Source: Actinacidiphila acidipaludis (lineage in GTDB: Bacteria; Actinomycetota; Actinomycetes; Streptomycetales; Streptomycetaceae). From it: DNA of 64,000 bases. Below are positions 8,383-18,200 of the stretch, piece after piece; within the stretch, counting starts at the first letter, position 1, and each line of letters begins with the position of its first letter. Location: positions 1 through 64,000 of the forward strand of contig NZ_JAINZZ010000045.1 of assembly GCF_019890725.1 (NCBI RefSeq), given 5' to 3'. The translations under genes were made by a program, and so were the position numbers. Under the pieces are notes generated by a model, which saw only the letters and a list, made by a program, of their open reading frames with translations, was not told the origin of the DNA and ran no database searches.

Positions 8383-9534
8383 GTGGGTGTCAGCCTCAAG
8401 GACGTGGCGTTGCGCGCCGGCGTCTCGCTCAGGACGGCGTCGAAGGTGGTCAACGGCAGTCCGCACCTGCGCCCGGCCACGCGTGAACGCGTCCTGCGGG
8501 CGGTCGACGAACTCGGCTACCGGCCCAACCTGACCGCGCGTCACCTGCGCAGCGGCCGTACCGGACTGATCACCATGGCGGTGCCGGACGTGGCACGCCC
8601 CTACTTCGCCGAACTGGCCGGCGCCGTCATCGAGACGGCCGCCCGCTACGGCCGCACCGTCCTGCTCGACCACACCGGCGGCTCGTACGAGCGCGAGCTC
8701 ACCGTCTGCAACGGCGCCCGCTCGCACCTCGCCGACGGACTGATCCTCAGCCCCGTCCGCCTCGCCGAGGAGGACCTGCGGGCCCGCGCCGACCAGGCCC
8801 CGCTCGTCCTGCTGGGCGGCGGCGAGTACCGGGTGCCCTACGACCACATCGCCATCGACGACGTCGCCGCGGCCCGCACCGCGGTCCGGCACCTGGCGTC
8901 GCTCGGGCGCCGCCGCATCGCCTTCGTCGGCGCGAGCGACGACCGCGCCCGCCGCGAGGCCGACCTGCGGCTGCGCGGCTGGCGCGAGGAACTGGCCGCG
9001 GCCGGCACCGTCCCGTCCACCGCGCTCGTGGCGGCCACCGACGGCCGGGGCCGCCAGGACGGCCTGGCCGCCATGACCCGGCTGCTCGCCCGGCAGCGCA
9101 GCCGTGGACGCCCGGTGCCCGACGCGGTGTTCGCCTGCAACGACCAGCTGGCGCTGGGCGCGATGCGCGCCCTGGCCCAGCACGGGCTGCGCGTCCCCGA
9201 GGACGTCGCTGTGGTCGGCTTCGACGACACCGAGGAGGGACGGTACGCGGCGGTCTCGCTGACCACCATCGCACCCGACACCTCCGCGATCGCCCGGCTC
9301 GCCGTGACCCGCCTGGTGGAACGCATCAGCTGGGACGGCGCCTCGCCGCCGCCGGCGCCGGTACGGATCACCCCCGGCCACACCCTGGTCGTGCGGGAGT
9401 CGACGACCGGCAGGTCGGGGACAGGTCGGGCCCCTCCGCGACCCGCCGCACCGGCCTTCGAACCGGCCGCCCCCGCCCATGCCTTCGCCGGCTGCCAGTC
9501 CCGGCAGCCGCCCGTCGCCCGAGGAACCGTATGA
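8383..9534 (+). CDS. LacI-family repressor of the furanose-type operon
   Basis: 383 residues from a GTG start with GGAGAGGAG just upstream. Residues 1-50 form the LacI helix-turn-helix (VSLKDVALRAGVS with recognition helix LRTASKVVNG); the rest is the periplasmic-binding-like effector domain (LAVVGFDDTEEG-type block near 280). A tail of about 40 Pro/Ala/Arg-rich residues follows the normal family end and overlaps the epimerase start. Position inside the importer operon suggests local control; the CAACGTTG sites at 3051, 3308, 13878, 14007 and perhaps 31966 are the best candidate operators (inference). It is a close paralogue of the fragment at 1-363. Confidence 0.92.
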   Translation: MGVSLKDVALRAGVSLRTASKVVNGSPHLRPATRERVLRAVDELGYRPNLTARHLRSGRTGLITMAVPDVARPYFAELAGAVIETAARYGRTVLLDHTGGSYERELTVCNGARSHLADGLILSPVRLAEEDLRARADQAPLVLLGGGEYRVPYDHIAIDDVAAARTAVRHLASLGRRRIAFVGASDDRARREADLRLRGWREELAAAGTVPSTALVAATDGRGRQDGLAAMTRLLARQRSRGRPVPDAVFACNDQLALGAMRALAQHGLRVPEDVAVVGFDDTEEGRYAAVSLTTIAPDTSAIARLAVTRLVERISWDGASPPPAPVRITPGHTLVVRESTTGRSGTGRAPPRPAAPAFEPAAPAHAFAGCQSRQPPVARGTV

Positions 9535-10619
9535 CTCGCCCCTCCCTGGTCCGCTCCGCCTTCGGCGTGACGTCCGGCGGCTCCGAGGTGGACCGCTGGA
9601 CGCTCGACTCCGGCACCGGAGTGCGCGCCGACGTGCTCACCTACGGCGCGATCCTGCACAGCCTGACGGTGCCCGCCGTCTCGGGCGAGGACGCATGCGT
9701 CGTCCTCAACCTGCCGGCCGTCCGTGACTACGAGCAGCGCAGCCCCTTCTTCGGCGCCGTCATCGGCCGGTACGCCAACCGGATCGCCCATGGCGCCTTC
9801 ACGCTCGACGGCCGGGAACACCGGATCCCGCTCAACGACCGCGGCCACGCGCTGCACGGCGGTCCCGAGGGCTTCGACCGCCGGCTGTGGCACGCCGAGC
9901 CGGGACCCACCGGCGACGACGCCGTGGCGCTGCGGCTGACGCTGCACAGCCCGGACGGCGACATGGGCTTCCCCGGCGCGCTCGACGTCACCGCCACCTA
10001 CACCCTCCACCGCGACGGCACCCTGCGGCTGGACTACGGCGCCCGCACCGACCGGGCCACGGTGGTGAACCTGACGCACCACGCGTACCTCAACCTCGCC
10101 GGCGCCGGCGCCGGAGACGTCCTCCCGCACGTGCTCGCCCTCGACGCCGGGTCCTATCTGCCGGCCAGCGCAGACGGCATCCCGCTCGCGGACCCCGTGC
10201 CGACCGCGGGCACCGCCTTCGACTTCGCCGAACCGCACCCCATCGGGGAGCGGATCGCCGACGACGACCCGCAGGTCCGGGCGATGGGCGGCTACGACCA
10301 CTGCTGGCTGCTCGGCCCCGGTCCGCGGGACGGCGCGCTGCGGCGGGCCGCCCGGCTGGCCGACCCCGTCAGCGGGCGCCGTCTGGAGGTCTGGACGACG
10401 GAACCGGGCGTGCAGGTGTACACCGGCAACAACCTCGACGGCAGCCTCGCGGGTGCCGACGGCAAGCCCTACGAGCGCCACGGCGCGGTGTGCCTGGAGA
10501 CCCAGCACTTCCCGGACTCCCCGAACCGGCCGGACTTCCCCAGCACCGTCCTGCGGCCGGGGGAGGAGTTCCGCAGCGCCACCGAGTTCCGCTTCCCGCA
10601 CCTGGCGGGACGCGGCTGA
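9531..10619 (+). CDS. galM: Aldose 1-epimerase (mutarotase)
   Basis: 362 residues. It interconverts alpha and beta anomers of free sugars in the cytoplasm; no export signal is seen. The galactose mutarotase landmarks are present: GRYANRIAHG, GHALHGG with His109, NLTHHAYLNL with His184 as the likely acid, and CLETQHFPDSPN with Glu323 as the likely base. The start overlaps the repressor stop by ATGA, so it is the last gene of the six-gene operon that begins at 3395. It would ready the imported sugar for the next enzyme. No kinase or isomerase for that sugar is adjacent. Confidence 0.93.
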   Translation: MTRPSLVRSAFGVTSGGSEVDRWTLDSGTGVRADVLTYGAILHSLTVPAVSGEDACVVLNLPAVRDYEQRSPFFGAVIGRYANRIAHGAFTLDGREHRIPLNDRGHALHGGPEGFDRRLWHAEPGPTGDDAVALRLTLHSPDGDMGFPGALDVTATYTLHRDGTLRLDYGARTDRATVVNLTHHAYLNLAGAGAGDVLPHVLALDAGSYLPASADGIPLADPVPTAGTAFDFAEPHPIGERIADDDPQVRAMGGYDHCWLLGPGPRDGALRRAARLADPVSGRRLEVWTTEPGVQVYTGNNLDGSLAGADGKPYERHGAVCLETQHFPDSPNRPDFPSTVLRPGEEFRSATEFRFPHLAGRG

Positions 10620-10632
10620 GCCGCTCGCACAC

Positions 10633-10675
10633 AGCCCTGGGGGCGGGACCCGGACCGGGTCCCGCCCCCAGGGCT
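10633..10675. terminator. Bidirectional terminator, 21-bp perfect inverted repeat
   Basis: Positions 10633-10653 are perfectly complementary to 10655-10675 around one central base. It fills the gap between the convergent stops at 10619 and 10687, so it should end both transcripts. Confidence 0.9.
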
Positions 10676-10686
10676 TTCCCGCGCTC

Positions 10687-13600
10687 TCAGGACGCCGGAG
10701 CGTCCAGCGCGCCGACGTCCGCAGCCGTCAGCGCGCGGTTCCAGGCCTGGACCTGGTCGATCGCGCCCGGCCAGAAGTCGGCGTCGTGCGACCCCGAGAA
10801 GCCGCGGCCGATGGCGAAGGGACCGGGCGCCGCGTCACCGGCCGGCTGGTGCCAGACGGTGGACTGCGCCGCGCCGTCGACGTACAGGGTGTACGTGCCG
10901 GCGTCCGCGTCGTGCACACCCACCAGGTGGTACCACCGGCCGGTCACCGGTGCCTGGTCGGACAGCGCCCGGCCCTCGCCGGTGGAGAACGCCAGGCGGT
11001 TGTCCGCGGCCGAGTACTGGAGGTAGAAGCCGCTGCTGACGGAGCCGTCCTGGCTGACGGCGGTGGCCCACGACCCGGTGCGGTCGAGCCGGACCCAGGC
11101 ACTCACCGAGAAGTTGCCCGTGGTGTCCAGCACCGGAGTCTGGGTCTGACCGAACTGACCCCCGTTGCCGTCGAGTTGCAGCGCCGATCCGGAGACGCCC
11201 GGCACCCGGGCCGGCGCGCCGCTCAGCGTCGCGTCGTGGCCGCCCGCGCTGTCGTGGGCGACGGTCCCGGTCGTCTCGTCCAGGCTCCACACCCCCACCG
11301 GATCGTGCTGCCCCGCGGCGAACACGGTCCGCACGTTCTGCAGGTGGTGCGTCGACTCGGTGGCGCCGTGTCCCCGCCGGTAGTCGGCCGTGGCCATCAG
11401 CGCCCCCGCGGTGCCCGGCGCGATCCCGTCCGGGGCGCCGACGGTGAAGTGCCAGACGGCCGAGCCGTGCGGGGCGATCGACTCCGGCCGGTCGCCGGCC
11501 GGGGCCGCGGTCCACCCCGCCGGCGCCGCGAGGCGCACGGACGCGGCGTCCAGCCGGTCGGCGGTGGTGTTGCGCACGGTGACGTCCACCGATGTCGAAC
11601 CGCCCACCGTGATCAGCCCGTCGGGGTTCGCCGGTCCGACGCCGACCGACGCGTCGCGGCTGGAGGCCCCCCAGGCCTGGAACTCCGTCACGCCGACAAA
11701 GGCCCCCGGCGGGTCGGTGAACAGCAGCCGCACCCGGCTGGTGGTCAGGGCCGGGAAGGTGATCCGGTTCAGGCCGTCGCCGACCGGCTGGGCGGAGTCG
11801 CGCACCTGCCCTGGGACGTCCTGCCAGGCCGCGCCGTCCCAGTACTGCACGCGGTACGCGGCGGCCGGCCGGACCCCGCCGCCGTCGTCGTACCCGTACC
11901 AGCGGATGTCGCTGACGCTCGTGGGAGCGCCGAAGTCGACGCCGTAGGAGTCCTGGGCGTTGGGCGAGGAGTAGTTCGTCCAGCGGGTGTTCTCCGGGAC
12001 CTCGTCGAACCAGACCTTGCCGTCCAGCGCGTTCCACGCGTTGTCGTACGTCCAGGTGTACGAGGTCAGCGGCTTGGGGTAGCCCTGGCGCAGCGGGTTG
12101 GCGGCGTCGTTCACCAGGCCCGGGGGCGCGGCGGCCACGGTCGCGCCGACGCCCACCGTGGTGTCCTTGAGCGTGGCCGAGGAGCGCACCGGACGCCCGT
12201 CGAGGTAGATCCGCAGGCCGGCGCCCTGGTGGTAGTGGCTGCCGTCGCGGTCCCACAGCACCGTGACGTTGTGCCCGTGGTAGGGCACGTTCTCGGCGGC
12301 GAAGTGGTCCCAGGAGGACGGCACCAGGGGCTGCACGCGCAGGTTGCCGCCGGCTTGCGGACGCAGGCCGATCAGACCGGACAGCACCAGGTCGTCGTAG
12401 GTCGAGTGGTTGTAGTCCTCACTGTGGTCGTAACCGTCGTAGATCCAGCGGTCGTTGTCCGGGTCGTGCGCCTCGGCGACGTAGGGCTTGCCGTTGCGCG
12501 TCTGCGTTCTGGCGTACGTGGCCAGGGCGGCGGCGTAGTCGTCCTTGGTGACCGCGTTCTGCGCCGGGTAGTCGTCCAGCAGGTCGGCCATGCCGGTGAG
12601 CGTCTGCGAGGTCGCGAACGGCCAGCTCGGGCCGTCCCAGCGGCAGCAGTTGCCGGCCTCGTGCATGAAGTACGGGCTGCGGCGCTCGGCCGTCGTCGGG
12701 CCGTAGGCGCTCGCGAAGCCCTGCGGGTCCAGCAGCTGGGACCAGGCGGAGGCGTCGGAGGGCTCGGCGGCGCCGAACATCCACGGGATGTAGCCGATCT
12801 CCTCACGGGTGTCGGACAGCTTGTGGTCCGGGTTGCCGTCGCGCGCCATGGCGTAGTAGAAGCCGCGGCTCGGGTCCCACAGCCACTTCTGCAGGGCCGT
12901 CTTCAGCCCTGCGGCGCGTCCGGCGTACTCGGCGGCGAGCGCCGGGTCGCCGGCCGCGCGGGCGATCGCGCTGATCGCCATCGCGTCGCCGTACTGGTAG
13001 GAGTTCAGCGTCGGCCGGTACCCCGCGCCGCCGTGGTACGGGTCGCCCGACGCGTAGGAGGAGGCCGAGAACTCCATGGCGTCCCACACCGGGACCGACC
13101 AGTACAGGCCGAGCTTCGCGTCGAACTGCTTGTCCCAGCCGCGGTACTGGCGCACCAGCGCGGGCAGCAGGGCCTTCACCCGGCTGAAGTCGCCGGTCAC
13201 CTCGGCCTGCTGGTACGCCGCGGTGGCCAGCCACACGCTGTACTCGTGCGCCCAGTCGGCGGTGTCGGCGTTGACGTCGTCGGTGGCGGGCTTGCTGCCG
13301 GCGCCCGGCCCGGTCAGCCAGAACCGGATGTAGTCGTCGTCGTAGGACTGGTCGCGCACCCAGCGGCCCTCGGTGATCTGGTGCCCGGCCGCGGCGTTGA
13401 TGGCCTGGTAGGGCGCCGCGTAGCCGCAGCAGTCGAGGAACTCCGTGGAGATCCAGCCGTCGGCCGGGTCGGTGTAGCGCAGGTGCTCCTTGTAGTCCCG
13501 CCAGCGGTAGTAGTAGACGCTCTGCATCGTGGCGTCCGGCAGGTCGACGAACGGGATGTTGGCCTCGTACCAGGCGGGATCGGCCACCCCGGACAGGTAG

Positions 13601-13851
13601 GAGGCGTCGTCCAGGAAGTGGGTGCCCGCCCCCACCGCCGGGTACGGCTGGGGGGTGCCGGGCGCCGTGTCGCGGCCGGCTCCCGGGAGCCCCGAGGCCA
13701 GGGCCTGGCCCGAGGCGCCGGCGAGCGCGAGCAGCACCAGCGCCGCGAACGCGGCGACGCATGCCGTCGCGCGGGCGGCGTGGCGCTGGGCGGCGGAACC
13801 GGCCCCCGGGGGCCGTGCTCTGCCCGGGCCGTGGTGCACCTGCTGAGGCAT
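10687..13851 (-). CDS. Secreted multidomain glycoside hydrolase, (alpha/alpha)6 type
   Basis: 1054 residues. ATG at 13851 with GGAGGT 6 nt upstream. A long signal region (hydrophobic core about 30-50, ending LASG) precedes a large catalytic part with the look of the trehalase/GH63-like MGH1 fold: YYYRWRDYKEHL, WISTEFLDCCGY, WDAMEFSAS, EEIGYIPWMFG and GPSWPFATSQT. A discoidin-like part follows (YGVDFGAPTSVSDIRWYGYD), then an NEW3-like bacterial Ig segment, then a LamG/concanavalin-type lectin (WSLDETTGTVAHDSAGG to the end). The family and substrate are not certain; a furanoside, or a plant or fungal side chain, would fit the neighbours. Two operator-like sites upstream link it to the importer regulon. 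Confidence 0.85.
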   Translation of the reverse strand: MPQQVHHGPGRARPPGAGSAAQRHAARATACVAAFAALVLLALAGASGQALASGLPGAGRDTAPGTPQPYPAVGAGTHFLDDASYLSGVADPAWYEANIPFVDLPDATMQSVYYYRWRDYKEHLRYTDPADGWISTEFLDCCGYAAPYQAINAAAGHQITEGRWVRDQSYDDDYIRFWLTGPGAGSKPATDDVNADTADWAHEYSVWLATAAYQQAEVTGDFSRVKALLPALVRQYRGWDKQFDAKLGLYWSVPVWDAMEFSASSYASGDPYHGGAGYRPTLNSYQYGDAMAISAIARAAGDPALAAEYAGRAAGLKTALQKWLWDPSRGFYYAMARDGNPDHKLSDTREEIGYIPWMFGAAEPSDASAWSQLLDPQGFASAYGPTTAERRSPYFMHEAGNCCRWDGPSWPFATSQTLTGMADLLDDYPAQNAVTKDDYAAALATYARTQTRNGKPYVAEAHDPDNDRWIYDGYDHSEDYNHSTYDDLVLSGLIGLRPQAGGNLRVQPLVPSSWDHFAAENVPYHGHNVTVLWDRDGSHYHQGAGLRIYLDGRPVRSSATLKDTTVGVGATVAAAPPGLVNDAANPLRQGYPKPLTSYTWTYDNAWNALDGKVWFDEVPENTRWTNYSSPNAQDSYGVDFGAPTSVSDIRWYGYDDGGGVRPAAAYRVQYWDGAAWQDVPGQVRDSAQPVGDGLNRITFPALTTSRVRLLFTDPPGAFVGVTEFQAWGASSRDASVGVGPANPDGLITVGGSTSVDVTVRNTTADRLDAASVRLAAPAGWTAAPAGDRPESIAPHGSAVWHFTVGAPDGIAPGTAGALMATADYRRGHGATESTHHLQNVRTVFAAGQHDPVGVWSLDETTGTVAHDSAGGHDATLSGAPARVPGVSGSALQLDGNGGQFGQTQTPVLDTTGNFSVSAWVRLDRTGSWATAVSQDGSVSSGFYLQYSAADNRLAFSTGEGRALSDQAPVTGRWYHLVGVHDADAGTYTLYVDGAAQSTVWHQPAGDAAPGPFAIGRGFSGSHDADFWPGAIDQVQAWNRALTAADVGALDAPAS

Positions 13852-13877
13852 CGGGGGACCTCCGTCGTAGCGGCTTC

Positions 13878-13907
13878 TATAACGATGGAAATGATGGCCA
13901 TCGTTGA
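13878..13907. promoter_or_regulatory. Operator-like inverted repeat upstream of the large hydrolase
   Basis: TATAACGATGGAAA (13878-13891) differs from the 3308 site at two positions. Its AACGATGG is repeated in inverted form as CCATCGTT at 13898-13905, giving an extra 8-bp dyad with a 9-nt spacer. It is 27 bp upstream of the start codon. Confidence 0.55.
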
Positions 13908-14006
13908 CCCGTCAACGTCAACCCCGCTGCACTCACGGGTTTTTCCCCTCCCTGTGTGACAAGTGTCCTCAGCTGATGCATGGTTGGGCCGCCGGTGGGG
14001 CGGATG

Positions 14007-14021
14007 TTTCTATCGTTGTAA
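14007..14021. promoter_or_regulatory. Second operator-like site upstream of the large hydrolase
   Basis: On the minus strand this reads TTACAACGATAGAAA, matching the 3307-3321 stretch in 12 of 15 positions. It lies about 155 bp upstream of the hydrolase start and only 10 bp past the stop of the regulator at 14031. A looped or two-site repression arrangement is possible. Confidence 0.5.
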
Positions 14022-14030
14022 GAAGTCGGC

Positions 14031-15002
14031 TCACAGCCAGCCGCGTTGAGCCGCCAGGGCTGCCGCCTGGAACCGGGTGGACGCCCCGAGATCGGTCATC
14101 AGCCGGTGGATGCGGCGCTGCGTGGTGCGCTGGCTCCAGCCCCGGGCACGGGCTATCGCGGCGTCGGTGCTGCCCGAGGTGAGCAGGAGCAGCAGCGCGC
14201 GCGTCTCGGCGTCGGGACCGGAGGGGTCGGCGTGCCGCAGCGAGTCCTGCAGCGGGACCGCGCGCGCCCACTCCGCCTCGAACAGCGCCTCCAGCGCGCT
14301 CAGCATGGGGGAGCGGTGGATCAGATAGGCCGCCGAATGACCGCCGGGGGCGAGGCTGAAGGGAATGATGGCCGACCGGTCGTCGGAGACCACGAGCTTG
14401 AGCGGGAGGTCCGCCCGCACCCTGGCCTGCTCGCCGGTGCGGACGCTGGGCAGGATGTCGTGCTCCAGCCGGCCCGGCCAGGCGACGGCCGCCCGGTCGT
14501 AGATCACCCGGTGCACCACGCCGGTGCGCTGGCGCTCGACCTGCGTCTGCAGGTTGCTGCCCGGCCGGTCGACGTACGGCGGGCGGTCGAACGCCCGCAC
14601 CTCGCGCCGGGCGCCCTCGGTCAGCCGGCGCACGGCGGCGCTGATGTCCTCGCGGTCGGTGAGGAGTTCCACCGCGATGTCCGGGTCGCTGATGCGCAGC
14701 GCCTCACGGTGGGTCTCGGTGAGCTTCTGCACCAGGGAGCGCGCGGCGTCCAGCCGGTGCTCCCGCTCCTGGATCAGCGCGGTGACGGCCACGTCCGGCG
14801 CCGTCGCGGTGAAGTGCGGCGGGCGGCCCGCCGCGCGGGCGGCCAGACCGTCCCTGACCAGGCCGGACAGCACCCGCCCGGCCGCGCTCGGGGAGAGCCC
14901 GCACGCCTCCGCGATCCGTCCGGCCGCGCTGCGCGGCAGCCCCACGAGCGCGGTGTACACCCGCTCTGTTTCCTCGTTGAGTCCGAGGACGTCAAGTTCC
15001 AT
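14031..15002 (-). CDS. TrmB / LuxR-type two-HTH regulator
   Basis: 323 residues, ATG at 15002 with GGAG 6 nt upstream. The N-terminus is a TrmB-like winged helix (GLNEETERVYTALVG, then SAAGRVLSGLVRDGLAARA). The C-terminus has a LuxR-like helix (DAAIARARGWSQRTTQRRIHRLMTDLGA). The middle resembles a phospholipase-D-like sensor as in TrmB regulators. This architecture is common in streptomycetes, often beside secreted enzymes. It is divergent from the secreted protease at 15206 with a 203-bp gap, so control of that protease is plausible but not shown. I see no clear operator in that gap. Confidence 0.85.
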   Translation of the reverse strand: MELDVLGLNEETERVYTALVGLPRSAAGRIAEACGLSPSAAGRVLSGLVRDGLAARAAGRPPHFTATAPDVAVTALIQEREHRLDAARSLVQKLTETHREALRISDPDIAVELLTDREDISAAVRRLTEGARREVRAFDRPPYVDRPGSNLQTQVERQRTGVVHRVIYDRAAVAWPGRLEHDILPSVRTGEQARVRADLPLKLVVSDDRSAIIPFSLAPGGHSAAYLIHRSPMLSALEALFEAEWARAVPLQDSLRHADPSGPDAETRALLLLLTSGSTDAAIARARGWSQRTTQRRIHRLMTDLGASTRFQAAALAAQRGWL

Positions 15003-15205
15003 TTCCGCTCCGGTCGTTCCTGGCCACCGGCCGCCACCTGGCGGAAGTCGGCCACCTGCGCATTCTTGCGCCTCTCAGCGGCCGATTGGGAGGGTCGCCT
15101 GGTCAAGGGACCACGGCCCGGGCCCGATCGGCCGGGTCCGGCCTCCCTTCGCGTGTGCGCAGCAGGTCTGCGCCACCGACCCCCTCCGGAACCGGAAGGC
15201 GCCCC

Positions 15206-18200
15206 ATGCCCCGTGCTCATCCCCCGGGCGGCAGATTCGCCCGAGCCGCCGTCGTGCTCGCCGTCGCCGCCGCCTCCGCGACGGCCGTGGTCCCCGCGTC
15301 CGCGGCCCCGCCGTCGCCCCGTACGCCGCTCGACGCCTCCGCGCGGCAGTCACCGCCCCAGCCGGCCAGGCAGCGCGAGGGCGTGGTGCCCGGTCAGGTC
15401 CTGGTCGGCCTCGCGGCCGGCACCTCGGTGACCGGCGGCACGGTGCCCGGCACACGGCTCGCCGCTCGCACCCCGCACACCAGCAACGCCCGACTGGACG
15501 CGCGGCTCAAGGCCGTCGGGGCGACGTCGCTGCGCCCCGCGGTGCAGAACGGCGGGAGCGGCCTCGCGGGCACCTACGTCCTGCAGACCAGCGGGCACGA
15601 CTCCGCCGCCGTGGCCCGCGCCCTGCAGGGCGCCCCCGGTGTCGCCTACGCCGAGCCCGACCGCTACGTCAACACCATGAACTCCGGCGCGGTGCCGCTG
15701 CCCGCGAACGTGCCGGCGATCGGCGGCAAGGCCGTCCGGCCGTCCGCCGCGGCCCACGGCGCGGCCACGCCGGCCACCGCAGCGGGGGTGCCGGCCAACG
15801 ACGCCCTGACGTCGTCGGCCCAGGCCCTCCTCAACTCCGGTGGTGTGGACGCCGTCGGCGCCTTCTCCCTGCTGCAGGGCCACTACGGCCAGCAGCCCGG
15901 CGCGGGCGAGACCGTCACCAACGTCTCCATCGGCGACCTCACCGACCAGTCCATGGCGGACGCCGGGGACGACTACGTGCAGTCCAACGGGCCGACCACG
16001 GTGCTCAAGGACGGCCAGCGCTACCTCGACCTGCCGTCGATGCCGCTGATACCCGCCTACGTGGCCAAGGACGGCGGCGGTCTGGACGGCGCCGCGTCCA
16101 CCGAGAACCAGGACCCCGGCCTCGGCGAGGTCATGCTCGACTTCTCGGTGATGTCGCCGCTGGCCCACGACCGGCAGCGCCCCGGCGCCACCGGCAGCGG
16201 CTACACCGACCTGCTGGGCATAGCGCCGGGCGCGGACTACCGCCTCGTGGTGCCCGAGCAGCCCACCACCGACCGGATCGCCGGCGCGCTGCTGGCCGCC
16301 GCCCACCAGTCGCCGCGCCCCGACGTCATCACCGCCAGCCTCGGCTTCGGCACCGACGCCCAGGGCTTCCCCGGCCGCTACCTGGAGGACGACCCGTTCA
16401 TCCGCGCCACCGTCGCCGCCATCGTGCGCGACGGCATCGTGGTGTCCATCTCCTCCAACGACGGCACGCGGCTCTACACCCCCGCCGCGGTCGGCCCCGA
16501 CGGCGGCAGCACGCCGACCGACCTGGCGCCCAACGCGGCCGCGGCCACGGTCATCGACGACGACGCCTTGTCCACCGCGCCCTCCCGGGTGCCCGACAGC
16601 GGCGCCATCGCCGCCGGCGGGACGACGCTGGACGACACGCTGTCCTCCGGCGCCGGCGGCCCGGCGACCACCGCGGAGACCCGGATCAGCGGCTTCGGCA
16701 CGTTCTCCTCGGGCTTCGGCAGCCGGGTGGACCTGTCGGCACCCAGCGACAACATCCTCGCCTTCTCGCACAGCGCCCACGGCTCCCCTCAGGACGTCGA
16801 CGTCTCCCTCAACGGCGGCACCTCCGCCTCGGCCCCGGAGATCGCCGCGGCCGCGGCGGTCGTCCTGCAGGCCGGCCGCCTGGCCGGACACCACCTGACG
16901 CCCGGTCAGGTGCGGCAGGTGCTCGCCCGGACCGGCCGCGCCGTGCCCACGCCGCCGCAGATCGACCGCAGCCTCCACGTCGGCCCGCAGGTCGACGTCA
17001 CCGCAGCGGTGCAGCAGGCGCTCGGCGGCACCACCCACGGCACCGACCTGGTCCGACTGTCCGTCGCGCACCACGTGACCCTGGGCGACCTCGGCGGCGC
17101 GTTCCTGGAGGCCACCGACCAGAACCGCATCGACCTCGGCGACCACGCCTCCGGCGGCGACGGCGAGGGCCTGGTCGGCCCGGTCACCTTCGCCGGCGAC
17201 GTCACCGGCGCACCCGCGAACGCGACGTACTCGCTCACCGTGGGCTCGACGGTGTTCCGCTCGGCCGGTCCCGCGATCCGCGTCACCCCGGAGCAGCTGC
17301 TGACCGCCGCCGGCCTGCCGGTGGTGGCGACCGCCGACCGGGATGTGACCGTCACCTACCGGGTGCTCGCCGGGGGCCGTACGGTGGCGTCCGCCACGCG
17401 CACCCTGGCGGTCGGCCCCAGCGACGGCCAGTACGCCGAGGCGTCCGCGCCCAAGGCGCCCGCCACGGTCGCCGCCGGTGCTCCGGTGACGGTGTCCTAC
17501 GACCTGACGGGCGTCACGGGCACCTCCTCGCCGCAGCTCGTGCTGTCCACGGTCGGGCACTGGAACCCGGACCTGGCACCGCTGTTCACCGCCGCGTGGC
17601 ACCAGCCGCTGACCGCGCCCAAGGGCACCGTGACCATCCCCGCCTCCGCCTTCCACGGCGGCGGCCTGTACGGCATCGGCATCGCCCAGTCCGGCTTCGG
17701 CGGCAACCCGCTGCGCGTCGCCTACGGCGAGTTCGCGCCGGTCCGGGTGGCCGGCGGCACGTCCGCCGACCGGCCCGTCGCGCCGCTGCTGACCGGGGCC
17801 GACGGCGTCGCCGGGCACACCGCGGAAGTCACCCGCGCCGCCTCGCAGTTCACCCTGGACTACGACGTGCGGGCCGTGCACGGCGCCCGCGGCGCCGAGG
17901 TGGAGTTCTCCTCGCCCGCCCCGACCCAGCACGGATCGCTCAACACCTTCACCAACGCCAACGGCACCGCCTTGGACGACAACGGCGTCGACAGCCCGTC
18001 GGTGCTCCACAAGGTGCTGCCCGCCACCGCCGGGCACGTCCGGCTCGACGCGGCCGCGCTCGGCCTGACCGGCTCCGACCTCTACGGCGTGCGGGTCCTC
18101 GCGCTCGACCGGGACGGCCATGTCGCCGGGCAGGCCTCCCCGCTGTCGTCCCTGGCCTTCGACGACGGGCTCGCGCCCGGCGGCGCGACGGTGCAGAGCT

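Noticed and set aside
10453-13959. Open frame of over 1100 codons opposite the large hydrolase
   Set aside because: It crosses the strong terminator at 10633 and has the composition of an antisense shadow.
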